Virus record (IMG/VR): IMGVR_UViG_3300043399_000508
Coordinates: 1-43,179 of that record
Length of the DNA: 43,179 nucleotides
Origin: a virus
Reading direction: 5' to 3' (one strand)
Positions 1-10,100 of the stretch are shown here, in pieces. Positions within the stretch are counted from its first letter, which is position 1; each line of letters opens with the position of its first letter. The translations under genes and the position numbers were made by a program. Under the pieces are notes generated by a model that made no database searches, was not told where the DNA came from, and saw only the letters and a list, made by a program, of their open reading frames with translations.

Positions 1-139
1 TTGGTCGCGGTGTTGATGTTCCGCAAAATCGCAATCTGCTTGGCGTTGAGGATTCCACGGCGGGCAAGCTCGTCTAGGACTGGCTTTTCGATGTATTCCC
101 CGAACCACTTTCCGCCCTCCATGGCCTTTAGCTCGCCTT
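1..139. repeat. Terminal overlap, copy 1 (matches 43041-43179 with divergence)
   Basis: Positions 1-98 are identical to 43041-43138. From 99 to 139 there are seven mismatches (at 99, 102, 114, 115, 117, 118 and 138). Within the coding frame most are third-codon changes; one pair swaps Glu-Gly for Gly-Glu. The simplest reading is a circular (or circularly permuted) genome whose contig ends came from two strain variants. A true direct terminal repeat would be expected to be identical. Confidence 0.85.
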
Positions 140-3100
140 CGTTTGGCAGGTATCCGCCTTCGACGCGCTTTGCCTGAGCTTCGGTCAGGATCAATCCGGC
201 GCTGCTGCGGGCCTCGTCTGTGGCGCGGGAAATCACTTTCCGATTGCCGTCCTTGTCTATGACTACGTTCCCATTGGCGTCCGTTTCAAGAATGGCATGG
301 AACGAATCAATGATCGGGTCTCCCTCTTGGATGGTCATTCTCGCGCCGGCACCGTCCTTGCTCGCTGCCGTTTTCGACGCCATGGAGGTTGCCGCCTGCC
401 CTGCGGTTTCACGGATCATCTTGCGCATGAGCGCCCGTGCTTCCGGAATGTCGCGCAAGCCTTCGGTGAGCAAACCATTGCCCATGACGGGCCGCCCGTT
501 TGCATCGAGTGCCCCGCCAGTGCGGAAAAACAAGTCACGGATGATCGGAGTGCGGGGGATGGTTGCCTCGATGAATGCCCGCAAGTGCCGTCCTGCCTGC
601 GTCCTGCCAGCCATGCGGGAAATCTCGCCGGATTCCACCATTTCAACCATCGTATCAACGACTGCCTCGTTGAAGTATTCTTCCGCCACCTTTTCGAGCG
701 ATGGCTTGCCAAGTCCTGCGGCTTCCATGCGGGCCTCATAGGCGTCTTTGAACTTCTGGAATTGCGGGTCAAGCGTTCCGTCCACGGCGCGGAGGATGCC
801 GGGAGTTGCTGGCCTGTTCTCAGGGAAAAATGGCGTGTCGTCGTCAAGCGCGGTTGACTTCATGTCAGCATGCAAGATTTCGCCGCTTTCCAATTTCTGC
901 TGGCCGAACTTCTCACCGCCATCAAGGATCACGTATTCAACTTCCTCGTTGCCAAGTGAATCACGGGATTTCACCACTTCGGCAACCCGGACGTTTTCCC
1001 CGGCAACGGTGAACGTGTCGCCTTGGCTCATTTCCTCGGGGGCAACCGCCATGCGGTTTCCCTCCATGGCGTTTGCCTCGGCAAAGCGGGCGGCTTGCTC
1101 TTGCTGTTTTGCCGCCTGGGGCTTGGCTGCCTTTTCCGCTTTGGTTTGTTCCGCCAAGTGGGATTTGATGTCCCGTTGGCTCCATTCCCGGTTGTCGTTG
1201 CGGCGGTCGTTTTCGACGTCTTTCAGCCTTTCGATCTGCTTCAACTCCTTTGAGATTTGGAGCCACATTTCGGAGGGCTTCATGTCGGGGCTGATTCGGC
1301 CCGCCATGATGTCGGGTGCAACCCCTTTTCCGTGGTCTGCGATAATCAGGGAAAGCGCCTCCCTCGCAATCTTGCCATATTTTCCGGTGGAGTGAGCAAT
1401 GGCTTGCGCAACATTATCGTATCCGGCGTCCTCTTCAAGAATCCGGATTTCGCGATTTGTCAGCCTTGCTCCGTTTTTCTTGCGTCGTTTGATGAGCGCA
1501 ACGGCGGGATTGCGCGGGGCAATCTTGTCGGCGCTGAGGAAAAGCGCGGTCAATCCTGGGTAGTTCCCGGAGTTGAGGATTTCCATTGCCCGCTTGCGCT
1601 CCGGGGTGTCGAAGCGCCTCATGCGGGTCCGTGGGATTGTCGGGTCCGTGGTTTCCGTTCTTGGCGGGGTGATGTCGCGGACGAATCCCGGCGTGATTCC
1701 GTCGCCTAGCAACAACGAATGAACCACGGGCTGCATCTGGTTGCGAATTGTCACGTAGTGCGCCACCTCGTGCGCAATCAACGGCCTGAGCGGGTTGTTG
1801 CTCCTCGGGTTGATCGCAATCGTGTTCGTCGTCGGGTCGTAGTGGCTTTCCCGTGCGTTGAAATCCCAATTCAGATTCGGGAATGCCGCTGCATACGTCG
1901 AAAGTGCCCGCCGTGGGCCTCGGGGCAAGGTCCGGAATCCGTCGATGTTTCTCTGGTCGAGCGCCCGCGTGAAGTTGATTTCATCCGCAATCCGGATTTG
2001 TTTCAAGCGTTGTTGGCTGCCTTTGAAAATTGCGCCCGCTCCGGCTGATCCACCGCCGAACACAAGGGATGGTCCAATGGCGCGGACTGCTGCTGCTCCA
2101 ACGTCGCCCTCGGGGTCTTGGAGAACGTCAAACGCCAGGTTCATGGGATAGGCCGCAACGGTCCCCTTGATCGCCGGGGATGTCACTTCCGGCACCAAGC
2201 CGCCAAGCGTTGCCTCGTCCATCCGGTGCGCAAGGAATCGCTGGGTTTTGCTGATGGTCGAGTTGTTCGCAACCCGCCGCCAAAATGGAACGCTGCCACG
2301 CTCGGCAATCAGTTCCTTGCCAAGGATTTTTGCGAAGTTCCCGACCGATTGCATGAGCGGGCCGGATGCCAGGATTTGCGGAACGGCGGCAGGAATTGCG
2401 CCAGTCAGGGGCGCGGTGGCAATCGCTCCGATTCTGCCGGGGAGTGAATGAAGGGACTTGTAAACGCCAGTGAGTCCAACGCGGTCCAATGCCTCGGCAA
2501 CAAAGGCATCAGTCTTGATGAGTCCGCTGCCGATGGCTTCCAGTGTCCCGCCGATAGCGTTTGCCGGGACTTGCCTGATGGCGGCAAGGCGTTGATTGGC
2601 GGCAAGGAATCGTTCCGCAACGCCGGGTTTGTTGCCCATTCGTTCAAGGTCCATCGCAAGTTCCGATTCCTTGGCAAGAATCTCGTCAATCTTGCCGGTG
2701 ATGCCGGAAATCTTCTCATTCACGCGGGCGGATGTCGCCTCGTATCGAAGTGCCTGCGCCTCGTTGCCAACGGAACGGAATGCGGCGGCACGTTCTGCGG
2801 TGGTCGATGCTACTTCCTTTGCGCGGGCAATGCCAGCTTCCAACGTGGCACGTTCCGCTTGCAAGCCAACCTGCCCCATCCGGAGCGCCCTTGCTTTGAG
2901 TGCAAGTTTCTCGGCATGGAGCGTTGCGCGGGAAAATGCGCCTGCGCCTGCGGTCACGGCTTTGCCTGCTGCTAAGCCGAAAAGGTTGTTCGGATCGAGG
3001 ATGAAGTTGCCCGCCAGTCGGTCGGCTTGCTCGTCCTTGGTGACAGCTTCATCCCCCTGCTTCTCAACCAGTCGCTCGCGGGATTCTCCCCAAGTGTCCA

Positions 3101-3803
3101 TGCCGGTCAGGAACTCCATCATTTCCGCGCCCTTAAGCTCGGTGATTTCCGCCTGGTGGCGCTCCCATTCCTGCTTGGCGGCAAGTGCCTCGTCCCGCTT
3201 GCCTTGCATCTCGGCAAGGACTTTCTCGCTGCCGAAAACGACTCCAGCGGCAAGCCCCTCGGATGCCAAAACGCCACCCGTCACGTTTTCTGCGATCCGG
3301 TTGATTTTCTCGTCCGTGGTCATCGTGCGCGGGAGTTTGATTTCCTCCCCGGTTATCGCCTCGCCAATCTTGCGCGGGATGATCGTCGCCGCTTCGTAAA
3401 TCGGGGCCGCTGCCGTGTTGTAAACCGTCTCCGCATAGCGTGGGATGCCTTCGGTGACAAAATCCCCAAGCATGGACCAAAATCCGCCGCCGTCTCCGCT
3501 TTCCTCCTTGTCGATCTTGTTCAATCCGCGCTCTTCCCGGCGCTTGTAAACATCAAGCGGCGCGTCGAGGGAATCGCGGTAGTTCGTGGCGTAGATTTGC
3601 CCCTCTTCGGTCAGGTTTCCCGCCTTGTCGATCAACCCGGCTTTGTGGAGCGTCAGGAATTCCGTCCCGCGCTGTGTGGCCTCGTTGTTTTCGTCGAGGT
3701 AGCCACGTTCCAGCGGTGGTTTTTCCGCCAGTCCGTTTTCCTGCAAGTCGGCAAGGTGCGTCCTGAGAACGCGTTGCTTCAGAATTTCGATGCGTTCGGC
3801 CAT
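1..3803 (-). CDS. Giant virion (ejection/polyvalent-like) protein, N-terminal ~1267 residues; runs off left edge
   Basis: The frame is open from an ATG at 3803 to position 1 and continues in the same frame at 43040-42455 once the ends are joined, giving about 1463 residues. It lies last in a nozzle/fibre/internal-protein series, the place of the T7 gp16-type internal virion protein, so I infer that it is packaged and ejected with the DNA. Visible features are an Ala/Glu-rich coiled coil around residues 270-400, Gly/Ala-rich hydrophobic stretches after it, and an HEVAH motif at residues 678-682 that fits a zinc metallopeptidase HExxH signature. A Lys/Glu/Gln-rich helix follows near residue 880. 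A lysozyme domain is not visible. Start: the ATG lies 6 nt after the stop of the preceding gene. The family is not recognised with certainty; a polyvalent protein with several enzymatic modules is a reasonable alternative name. Confidence 0.8.
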   Translation of the reverse strand, partial: MAERIEILKQRVLRTHLADLQENGLAEKPPLERGYLDENNEATQRGTEFLTLHKAGLIDKAGNLTEEGQIYATNYRDSLDAPLDVYKRREERGLNKIDKEESGDGGGFWSMLGDFVTEGIPRYAETVYNTAAAPIYEAATIIPRKIGEAITGEEIKLPRTMTTDEKINRIAENVTGGVLASEGLAAGVVFGSEKVLAEMQGKRDEALAAKQEWERHQAEITELKGAEMMEFLTGMDTWGESRERLVEKQGDEAVTKDEQADRLAGNFILDPNNLFGLAAGKAVTAGAGAFSRATLHAEKLALKARALRMGQVGLQAERATLEAGIARAKEVASTTAERAAAFRSVGNEAQALRYEATSARVNEKISGITGKIDEILAKESELAMDLERMGNKPGVAERFLAANQRLAAIRQVPANAIGGTLEAIGSGLIKTDAFVAEALDRVGLTGVYKSLHSLPGRIGAIATAPLTGAIPAAVPQILASGPLMQSVGNFAKILGKELIAERGSVPFWRRVANNSTISKTQRFLAHRMDEATLGGLVPEVTSPAIKGTVAAYPMNLAFDVLQDPEGDVGAAAVRAIGPSLVFGGGSAGAGAIFKGSQQRLKQIRIADEINFTRALDQRNIDGFRTLPRGPRRALSTYAAAFPNLNWDFNARESHYDPTTNTIAINPRSNNPLRPLIAHEVAHYVTIRNQMQPVVHSLLLGDGITPGFVRDITPPRTETTDPTIPRTRMRRFDTPERKRAMEILNSGNYPGLTALFLSADKIAPRNPAVALIKRRKKNGARLTNREIRILEEDAGYDNVAQAIAHSTGKYGKIAREALSLIIADHGKGVAPDIMAGRISPDMKPSEMWLQISKELKQIERLKDVENDRRNDNREWSQRDIKSHLAEQTKAEKAAKPQAAKQQEQAARFAEANAMEGNRMAVAPEEMSQGDTFTVAGENVRVAEVVKSRDSLGNEEVEYVILDGGEKFGQQKLESGEILHADMKSTALDDDTPFFPENRPATPGILRAVDGTLDPQFQKFKDAYEARMEAAGLGKPSLEKVAEEYFNEAVVDTMVEMVESGEISRMAGRTQAGRHLRAFIEATIPRTPIIRDLFFRTGGALDANGRPVMGNGLLTEGLRDIPEARALMRKMIRETAGQAATSMASKTAASKDGAGARMTIQEGDPIIDSFHAILETDANGNVVIDKDGNRKVISRATDEARSSAGLILTEAQAKRVEGGYLPNEGELKAMEGGKWFGEYIEKPVLDELARRGILNAKQIAILRNINTAT

Positions 3804-3809
3804 GGCGGG

Positions 3810-5315
3810 TTATTCGGTGAGCAAGGAACGCAATTCGGTGGATGCGTCGCCTCGCGGGTCGGGTGGAGCGACTTGCCCGGTTTTGAGCCTGGTCATTCCG
3901 GCTTGCACCATCTTTTTGATCTCTTGGATGCGTTCGCGAACTTCGGTTTCCTTCATTTCCGGAGTAATGCCAAGGAATGCGGCCGATACCTTTTCGCCTT
4001 CCGCGTTGGAAAGTGCCCCCATTCCCTTCATTGCTTGGATGCTTTCGAGAAACCCCTTGCCTTCCAGTTGCTTGAATACGGCGTTTGCGCCTGCCCCTTC
4101 CGATCCGGGGATTTTCCGTTGCCATGGAATGGCGGACATGCCGAAAAGCTCGTTGAATCCCGGATGTTTTTCCAAGCGTTCCAGCGTCGATAGGAAATCT
4201 TGCGACTTGGCAAGCGTATCGGCCTGCCTTGTTGCGATGTCCTTTTCCTTCTGGGCAAGCTCGATCTTGTCCTTCTCCGTGAGTTGACCGGGAACGGGGA
4301 TTTTCCGCCCAACGCTGATTCCGGATTGTTGCTCGGCTGGCCCCGCCTGCATTGGCGCGGTGTAGTTCCGCCCATTGTAGCTCCAAATCTCGATTGGCTT
4401 GCCGTTCTTATCCACGCCTTGCCCGACCAGTGTTGATTCGTTGGCGGGCAGAACCGCGCCCTCGTTGGTGGAAATGTCGGCGGGCGGTGCTTCCATGCCT
4501 TTTCCGCCTCCCAAAGCTCCCTTCGGCGGCAAGACTCCATCGCCCATTTCAACCTGGTCCATGTTGCCGTATTCATCAATCAGGACTGGCAGTTCCCCGG
4601 GTTGTCCGTCGATGGTCGCGGGAATAGTTTGGAGTTTCCGCTTTGCCTTCTCCGGCAACGATGCCTCGATGAGCTTGGCAAGTTCGAACTGAGCGCGGGC
4701 AGGAAGTGCCTTGGTGCTTGCGAGGTAATCCGGGGAGAACATCCGTTGTTTCTCGGGCAGTTGGTTCAACGCCTCGATGCGGCTGGATAGCAAAGCCGGT
4801 CCCACCGACTCCGCAAGCGCATCCTCCTCGCGTTTCCGGTTGAGTTCCATTTTCGCTTCCGTGAGTCGCAGGTTGTTGATGCTTGCTGCTTGTCCCGCCT
4901 CTTGCTCCCGCATCTTCATGTCTTGTTGGCGCAATCCCATCTCCGCCTGCCAGCGGCTTTCTCCGACAGTCATGTTGATCATGTCGCCAATCTGTGAGGC
5001 AATCGCCGCACGCTCGGAAAGCGGCATATTCTCGTCCTTCAACTGCATGCCGATGTTTTCAAGGACGGGGCCATAGGAGGGAAACAGTTTTGCGGCAGCC
5101 TCGATCTGGACTGCGCCCGCCTTCAGCTTGTCCTTGTCCTCTTTCTGGCGCTTCTTGAAATCACCATATTCCCGGCCAAGCTGCCCGATCTGCGCCCCGA
5201 TGTTTGCAATTCCCTGCCCTTGGATCATGCCAGCATTGGCAAATCCGGAGTAGTCTTGAACGAACATCCGTGGGTCGATGGATGCTCCGAGTTGTTGTCC
5301 TTGTCCGTATGGCAT
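3810..5315 (-). CDS. Internal virion / ejection-type protein (501 aa)
   Basis: The ATG at 5315 (MPYGQGQQLGASIDPRMF) is preferred. A longer open frame reaches 5405 but would overlap the upstream gene and begins with unlike sequence. The protein is rich in Gln, Lys and Glu with long predicted helices (around residues 40-180 and 340-470) and an Asn/Gly-rich middle that includes a WSYNGRNYTAP segment. Its position between a gp14-like protein and the giant ejection protein matches the T7 gp15 slot. That role is inferred from order and composition, not from a recognised motif. It sits 6 nt before the start of the giant gene and 19 nt after the previous stop. Confidence 0.75.
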   Translation of the reverse strand: MPYGQGQQLGASIDPRMFVQDYSGFANAGMIQGQGIANIGAQIGQLGREYGDFKKRQKEDKDKLKAGAVQIEAAAKLFPSYGPVLENIGMQLKDENMPLSERAAIASQIGDMINMTVGESRWQAEMGLRQQDMKMREQEAGQAASINNLRLTEAKMELNRKREEDALAESVGPALLSSRIEALNQLPEKQRMFSPDYLASTKALPARAQFELAKLIEASLPEKAKRKLQTIPATIDGQPGELPVLIDEYGNMDQVEMGDGVLPPKGALGGGKGMEAPPADISTNEGAVLPANESTLVGQGVDKNGKPIEIWSYNGRNYTAPMQAGPAEQQSGISVGRKIPVPGQLTEKDKIELAQKEKDIATRQADTLAKSQDFLSTLERLEKHPGFNELFGMSAIPWQRKIPGSEGAGANAVFKQLEGKGFLESIQAMKGMGALSNAEGEKVSAAFLGITPEMKETEVRERIQEIKKMVQAGMTRLKTGQVAPPDPRGDASTELRSLLTE

Positions 5316-5334
5316 GATCTTGTGGGGTGGGGTA

Positions 5335-6180
5335 TTAGCGAGCGGAAAGCAAACCGCCTCCGAGTCCTCCGACAACGGAGCCAATCGCACCGAACATTCC
5401 GGCACCGTAGGCGGCTTGTGACTGCGCGTTTGCCGATTGCGCGGCGACTGTGTTCTGACGCTGGGCGGCTCCGATGTTCAAGGCGGAACCAATGTCGTAA
5501 AGCTGCGGTGTTCCCGCTCCGACCGATCCGAGTCCAAGTTGCACCATGTTCTGGCCGGCGGCGTAGCTCGCCGGAGTGCTGGAAAGTGCCATCAATCCGG
5601 GTTGAGCATAAAACGCAGTCGAGTAGCCGAACGATTCATTGCCACGCTGGGCCGCTTCCTGCCGCTTGGCCGTTAGCATCTGGTCGCGGTTCATGTATTC
5701 GCCAACGACGGAGGCATTGGAATTGAGCATTCCCCTCGCTCCGAACGATTGCCGCGCCATCTGCTGCGCCTGCCGTTGCTCCTGCGGGGTTAGTCCGGAC
5801 GATGCCGCGTAAGCCCGCTGTGCCTCTGCCTCGGCCCGCTGGACTTGTGCCGCTGCCTCCGGTGACATGCCGGAAAGCATCTCCCGCACGGCTCCGGTCT
5901 GGGATTGCATCGTGGCAAGCTCGTTCGCCCGCGCATTGGCCATCGTGTCGGCTTCCTGTTGCGTCGAAAGTGCACTCAATCCGAAAATTCCCTGCCTGCC
6001 ATTGGTCCCTTGTAGGAATGAACTGATGTCGCTCAGGTTCAGTCCCTGGAACTCCTTCCGGTATTTGCGCTCCAGATTGAGGATGCGCGGCAAGGACTTC
6101 GACAATCCGCCGACGTATTGATTGATGTCCTTCGTCAAGTTTACTTCCGGAGCGGAAACGCTGTCTGGTGAGTTGCCCAT
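5335..6180 (-). CDS. T7 gp14-like internal virion protein (281 aa)
   Basis: Gln/Ala-rich helical protein. An N-terminal LNLERKYRKEF segment is followed by a long Ala/Gln/Glu/Arg helix (about residues 70-150), a GARGMLNSNASVVGEYMNRD segment, and a Gly/Ala-rich hydrophobic C-terminus (roughly residues 250-281). This layout is typical of the small internal core protein that forms the membrane-spanning ejection channel in T7-type podoviruses. The gene lies between the tail fibre region and two larger ejection-type genes. No enzyme motif is seen. The start ATG at 6180 has an A/T-rich leader without Shine-Dalgarno. Confidence 0.7.
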   Translation of the reverse strand: MGNSPDSVSAPEVNLTKDINQYVGGLSKSLPRILNLERKYRKEFQGLNLSDISSFLQGTNGRQGIFGLSALSTQQEADTMANARANELATMQSQTGAVREMLSGMSPEAAAQVQRAEAEAQRAYAASSGLTPQEQRQAQQMARQSFGARGMLNSNASVVGEYMNRDQMLTAKRQEAAQRGNESFGYSTAFYAQPGLMALSSTPASYAAGQNMVQLGLGSVGAGTPQLYDIGSALNIGAAQRQNTVAAQSANAQSQAAYGAGMFGAIGSVVGGLGGGLLSAR

Positions 6181-6187
6181 AATCGTG

Positions 6188-6511
6188 TTAGGTTAGTTTA
6201 GAATGAAATGCGGCCATAGGGAACACCCTAAGCCGTGTGTTGGGTTTGAAGTCGCGCCGATATGCAATAAAGTCGTAGCCATCGGCAATGATGGATGCCG
6301 CTTTGCGCATGTTCCCGGCGCAATAGGTGACAAAGAACGTATTTCCGTGGTGCCTTTCAACCGGCGTGCAAGGGTCAAGAGAATCAGAAGGGAAACCCAT
6401 AGCGAAAACCTCATCGTCGGACACAACTCCACCGTGGTAGAGGTGCCATGTGAGGATGTCTTGCAGTTTGTCGCCATAGGTTTGAATTGCTTTGTCCAGC
6501 GGTGTGTTCAT
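6188..6511 (-). CDS. Small conserved virion-cluster protein (107 aa), function unknown
   Basis: The protein MNTPLDKAIQTYGDKLQDIL... contains a compact segment FVTYCAGNMRKAASIIADGYDFIAYR in its second half (quoted here only as a landmark: residues FVTYCAGN...YDFIAYR). The gene overlaps the fibre gene upstream by ATGA and ends 7 nt before the gp14-like gene, so it belongs to the tail operon. It could be a chaperone or a minor tail component. I cannot assign a function. Confidence 0.7.
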   Translation of the reverse strand: MNTPLDKAIQTYGDKLQDILTWHLYHGGVVSDDEVFAMGFPSDSLDPCTPVERHHGNTFFVTYCAGNMRKAASIIADGYDFIAYRRDFKPNTRLRVFPMAAFHSKLT

Positions 6512-7188
6512 TGCATCACAACGAAACTCACGAGTGCTGAATTGTAAAATCCGCTTGTTGATGCGGTGGAAATTAGGAATTGGCTGGCTGTGTTGATTGT
6601 CACAAAGCAGTTCACGGCGTATGTCGCGCCTGCCGATGCGTTGGCAACAACGGTGTAGCCTGTCGATGCCATTGGCTCGGTAAGCGTCACCACGTAAACC
6701 CCAGTCGATGAACGCACCACGCTTGCCACGTTGCCGGATGCAATCATGGTAAACGGGGATGTTCCCGCTCCGTTAAATGAACCATAGGCCCGCACTCCGA
6801 ACACTGGAGCCAATCCGCTCTGCCCGCCGCTGAGTTTCGCCGCTGTCACCGCCGCGTTGGCAATCTTGGCAGTCGTCACCGCGTCTGCTGAGAGCTTGCC
6901 AGCCGTGATTTGCAAGTCGCCCACTTTGTCAGTCAGGACCGCACCCAGCCCGATCTTACCTGCTGTCACCGCGCCGTCCTCGATGGCAACGGTTTTGACT
7001 GCCGATGCCCCCATTTGCGCGGCTGTGACAGTGCCGACTTTGAGCTTTCCGGCGTCCACTGCCAGCGTCGATCCGGTAACGGCGTCGGCGGTGAAGCTCG
7101 ATCCGGTCAGAATGCCGTTGAGCTTGGCTGATGTTACCTGGTCGCCGTTGGCAAACGCCGGTTGTGATGTTTCGATGACTCCTGCCAT
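6508..7188 (-). CDS. Tail fibre / receptor-binding-type protein (226 aa)
   Basis: After a short N-terminus there are repeated motifs of the type AVTAGKIGLGAVL, AGKLSADAVTTAKIANAAV, AAKLSG (about residues 30-120). Such hexapeptide-like repeats are common in the trimeric beta-helical shafts of phage fibres. The C-terminal ~100 residues (from PVFGVRAYGSFNGAG) look like a compact beta-rich head, the part expected to touch the host surface. The gene follows the nozzle gene by 9 nt and is coupled by ATGA to the next gene. The receptor is unknown. Confidence 0.75.
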   Translation of the reverse strand: MAGVIETSQPAFANGDQVTSAKLNGILTGSSFTADAVTGSTLAVDAGKLKVGTVTAAQMGASAVKTVAIEDGAVTAGKIGLGAVLTDKVGDLQITAGKLSADAVTTAKIANAAVTAAKLSGGQSGLAPVFGVRAYGSFNGAGTSPFTMIASGNVASVVRSSTGVYVVTLTEPMASTGYTVVANASAGATYAVNCFVTINTASQFLISTASTSGFYNSALVSFVVMQ

Positions 7189-7197
7189 GGTCGTGTT

Positions 7198-10100
7198 CTA
7201 TTGTTGGGAAATGGTTTGCCGGTTTGTCTCCGTGCCTTGCATGGTGATCGAGCGAATGCGCGGGCGGCCTGCGGTCGGGGTGACGGTGACGGTCGCATGG
7301 TGTCCCCGGATGCCTCCCACGCGGATTCTTGCGTCCGCGCTGTCATCTGCGGCAAGGATCATGCCCAAGGATGCCGAAAGATTGGTGGAAACCTGCGTCG
7401 AGTCCGGGTCTTGCGTCGAAACGCCAATCGTCAACTCGGATTGGACGGTCCCGCTGCGGCAAACGATGCCCGCTTGGGTGAATCGCTTCCTTCCGATGCT
7501 GCCAAGCATGAATCCCCGGCTCGTTAGGGACGATTCAATCGGCACTTCGAGGTTGTCGGTGCTCGTATTGACGCTCAGACGGTCGTAGTTCTCGTTCAAC
7601 GCGTTGAAAATGTGGATTCCTCCGGATTGTGTCACCCCGTAAAGGGCATTCCTGGTGCCTGCCCGCCCAAGGAACAGGTTGGAAACGAGGAAATTCGTAT
7701 CTCCCCACGTATCGACGCTTTCCCATGCCTGGTTCAGCATGTTGAAAACGAGCATCGCGTTGTTTCCGGCTGCGTCATTCGCTCCAACGGCGGAATCAAG
7801 CGGCACGGCAAGCCAATAGCGGTTGTCGAAGTAGATTCCGATGGAGTCTGCCGCCAAATCCTTGTTGATCCGGTCAATCAAAGGCTGGATTGGCTCGGAA
7901 AGCGGTTTCTCGACGCCACGGAGGTTGTATTCGTCCACGAATCCGATGCCGTAAACGCCGTTATCGGAAAGGAAGAACACCGCATTGCCTTGGCTTGCAA
8001 TGGTTTTGCGTGCCAGTGCGCCAACCTCCCGCGTGAGTTCCTTTACGGTCAGGGAATCCGTCCCGGCGCCCGCAACAACGTGGATTGAATTCCGCATGAA
8101 AACAAGCATCCGATCCTCATAGAACGGGTGCATCCCCACAAGGCTATCGGCAATCCCCGCCGTGATCCGCAGTTGGCCTAGAACAAGGTCGTAGGTGTCG
8201 GAGTCGAGGATGTCGCTGAAAAGGATTTCGTCGCTAACCGCACGATCCGCCAGCGTCACGGAGTCATAGGCATACGGAATCCATAGGCGGCGTTGGAAGT
8301 AGTTCCCCCAAGCCGGGCCGGGCATGTGGCCGAATCCGCTGCCGATGGAAACCGCCTTGCCGACGTAAAGGAATTCGCTCGTTCCGGCGCTGGTGTAGTT
8401 GCCCGCGCCAAGGTAGAACTTGATGCTCGTTGTGCTTGCACTCGAAACGGAGTATTCCCGGCCAACAAAATCGACAAAGTGGGCAATTTCGCTGCCGAAA
8501 ATGCGGATTCTGTCGCCTTCCGCAAACGTGGTGTTGCCTGTCACTGTCAGCGTTACCTCTCCATCCGCTACGGAAACATTGTCCTGCCTCACGTTAAACG
8601 CCTGCGGTTGGGTGTAAGCGCCGTTTTTGACTACGGTGAACGAGCTGGAAAGCACTTCATCGCCGTTGAACGTGAATGTTTCATCGCCGCCGGAATCCGC
8701 GTAGGTGAATGTGTCATCCGTGACGCTCGCAACGACGAACGTGCCGTTTGGATCGTTCGATGCGTAACCGATTCCCGTTACCGTAACGGAATCACCGGCA
8801 GTCAGTCCATGCGCCTTGACGGTGAGCGTGACCACGTTCGTTGCCCTTGCTCCCGCCGTGATGCTCCTGCCCCGCGATCCATACCACTCCCACGCGGGCA
8901 GTCCCTCGCGGAAGAGGATGACTTTATCGAAGCACTGCAACAGGTCCACCGGGCCGCTGATCTCGCCTCCGGTCGGGTAGTCAATGTCCGTCGTCGTGCC
9001 ATCTGCAAGACTCACCTTGCGGGCTTTCTGGGCAAACGCCAGGATGGCAAACTCCGCGTCTCCGTTGTTCGGGTCGGAAAAGACGCAACTGCCGAAAACG
9101 TCGTCAACAGAACCATCGTCGATGCGGCTCCGGGCGTATTCATTCCCGGAAATCGTGTAAGTCTCGTTCCCGCTGCCGTCGATCTCGTAGGTCAGGGTAT
9201 TTGCGTCTGTCGGGGTTACCAAATAGAAACCATTTGGATTCGCATTTGAGAAACCAATCCCCGTCACTTCCAGCCACGCGGAACCATCTCCGCCAGCGCC
9301 ACCGCTCAGAAGGGTTTGCGCCACCACTCCAACCGCACCCGTTGCCGCGCCCGATGCACTTGCCGTCACAAGGGCGCTTGCCAAAACATCCGCATTCACC
9401 GCGTCGATGACTTCTTGGGCGGTGTTGAATCCTCCCGTAAGAACGAAAACGGAGCCTTCACCGGCTTCATCGGACCATGATGCCACTTCCAGTGGATTCA
9501 GCGGAACCGGATTGCCAATCGGTCCCGTCCCGCCTGAAAGAGCACTGCCGCCAGGTCCCATGATCCATCCAACTCCATCATACCAAATCTGATGACCGGT
9601 CGGAAACCCGGACCCAGGCGCTGGACTCAATGGGTCAGTGCAATACCATACCCTGCCGTTTACTTCCCCCATGTAAACGTATTCCCCATTCGCCGCCGTG
9701 CCGAATGTCCCCGCTCCGCCGCTAACTATGATCTTGGAAATCGAAGGCCGAATCACGATTTCATTGCCCGCAACTTCAACCTCCACCGTCGTCCCGTTGT
9801 CGCCATCCCCCACAATCTCCACGCTGATCGAGTTCCCGCCAACACCCGCCTCAACCGCCGTAAAGATCATCGTATTATCCGCCCCAGATGGGTCAATCGT
9901 CACACTGGCAGTTCCTCCCACCGGCAAACCGTGTCCTGTAGCCGTCAATGTCACGACATCGCCAACAATCGCACCCGCACTCACCGCAACACCATCCGGC
10001 GTATCGTCCACCAGCCAGAACGGCAGTCGCAGGCTTCCCAGAACATCCGCAACACCGCTTGAAACAACGTCCACACCCCTCCTCGGAACCCACTCCCCGT

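Noticed and set aside
3553-4386. Long out-of-frame minus ORF (277 codons) over the two ejection-protein genes
   Set aside because: Arg/Gly/Ser-rich shadow of the real frames, without a plausible start region.
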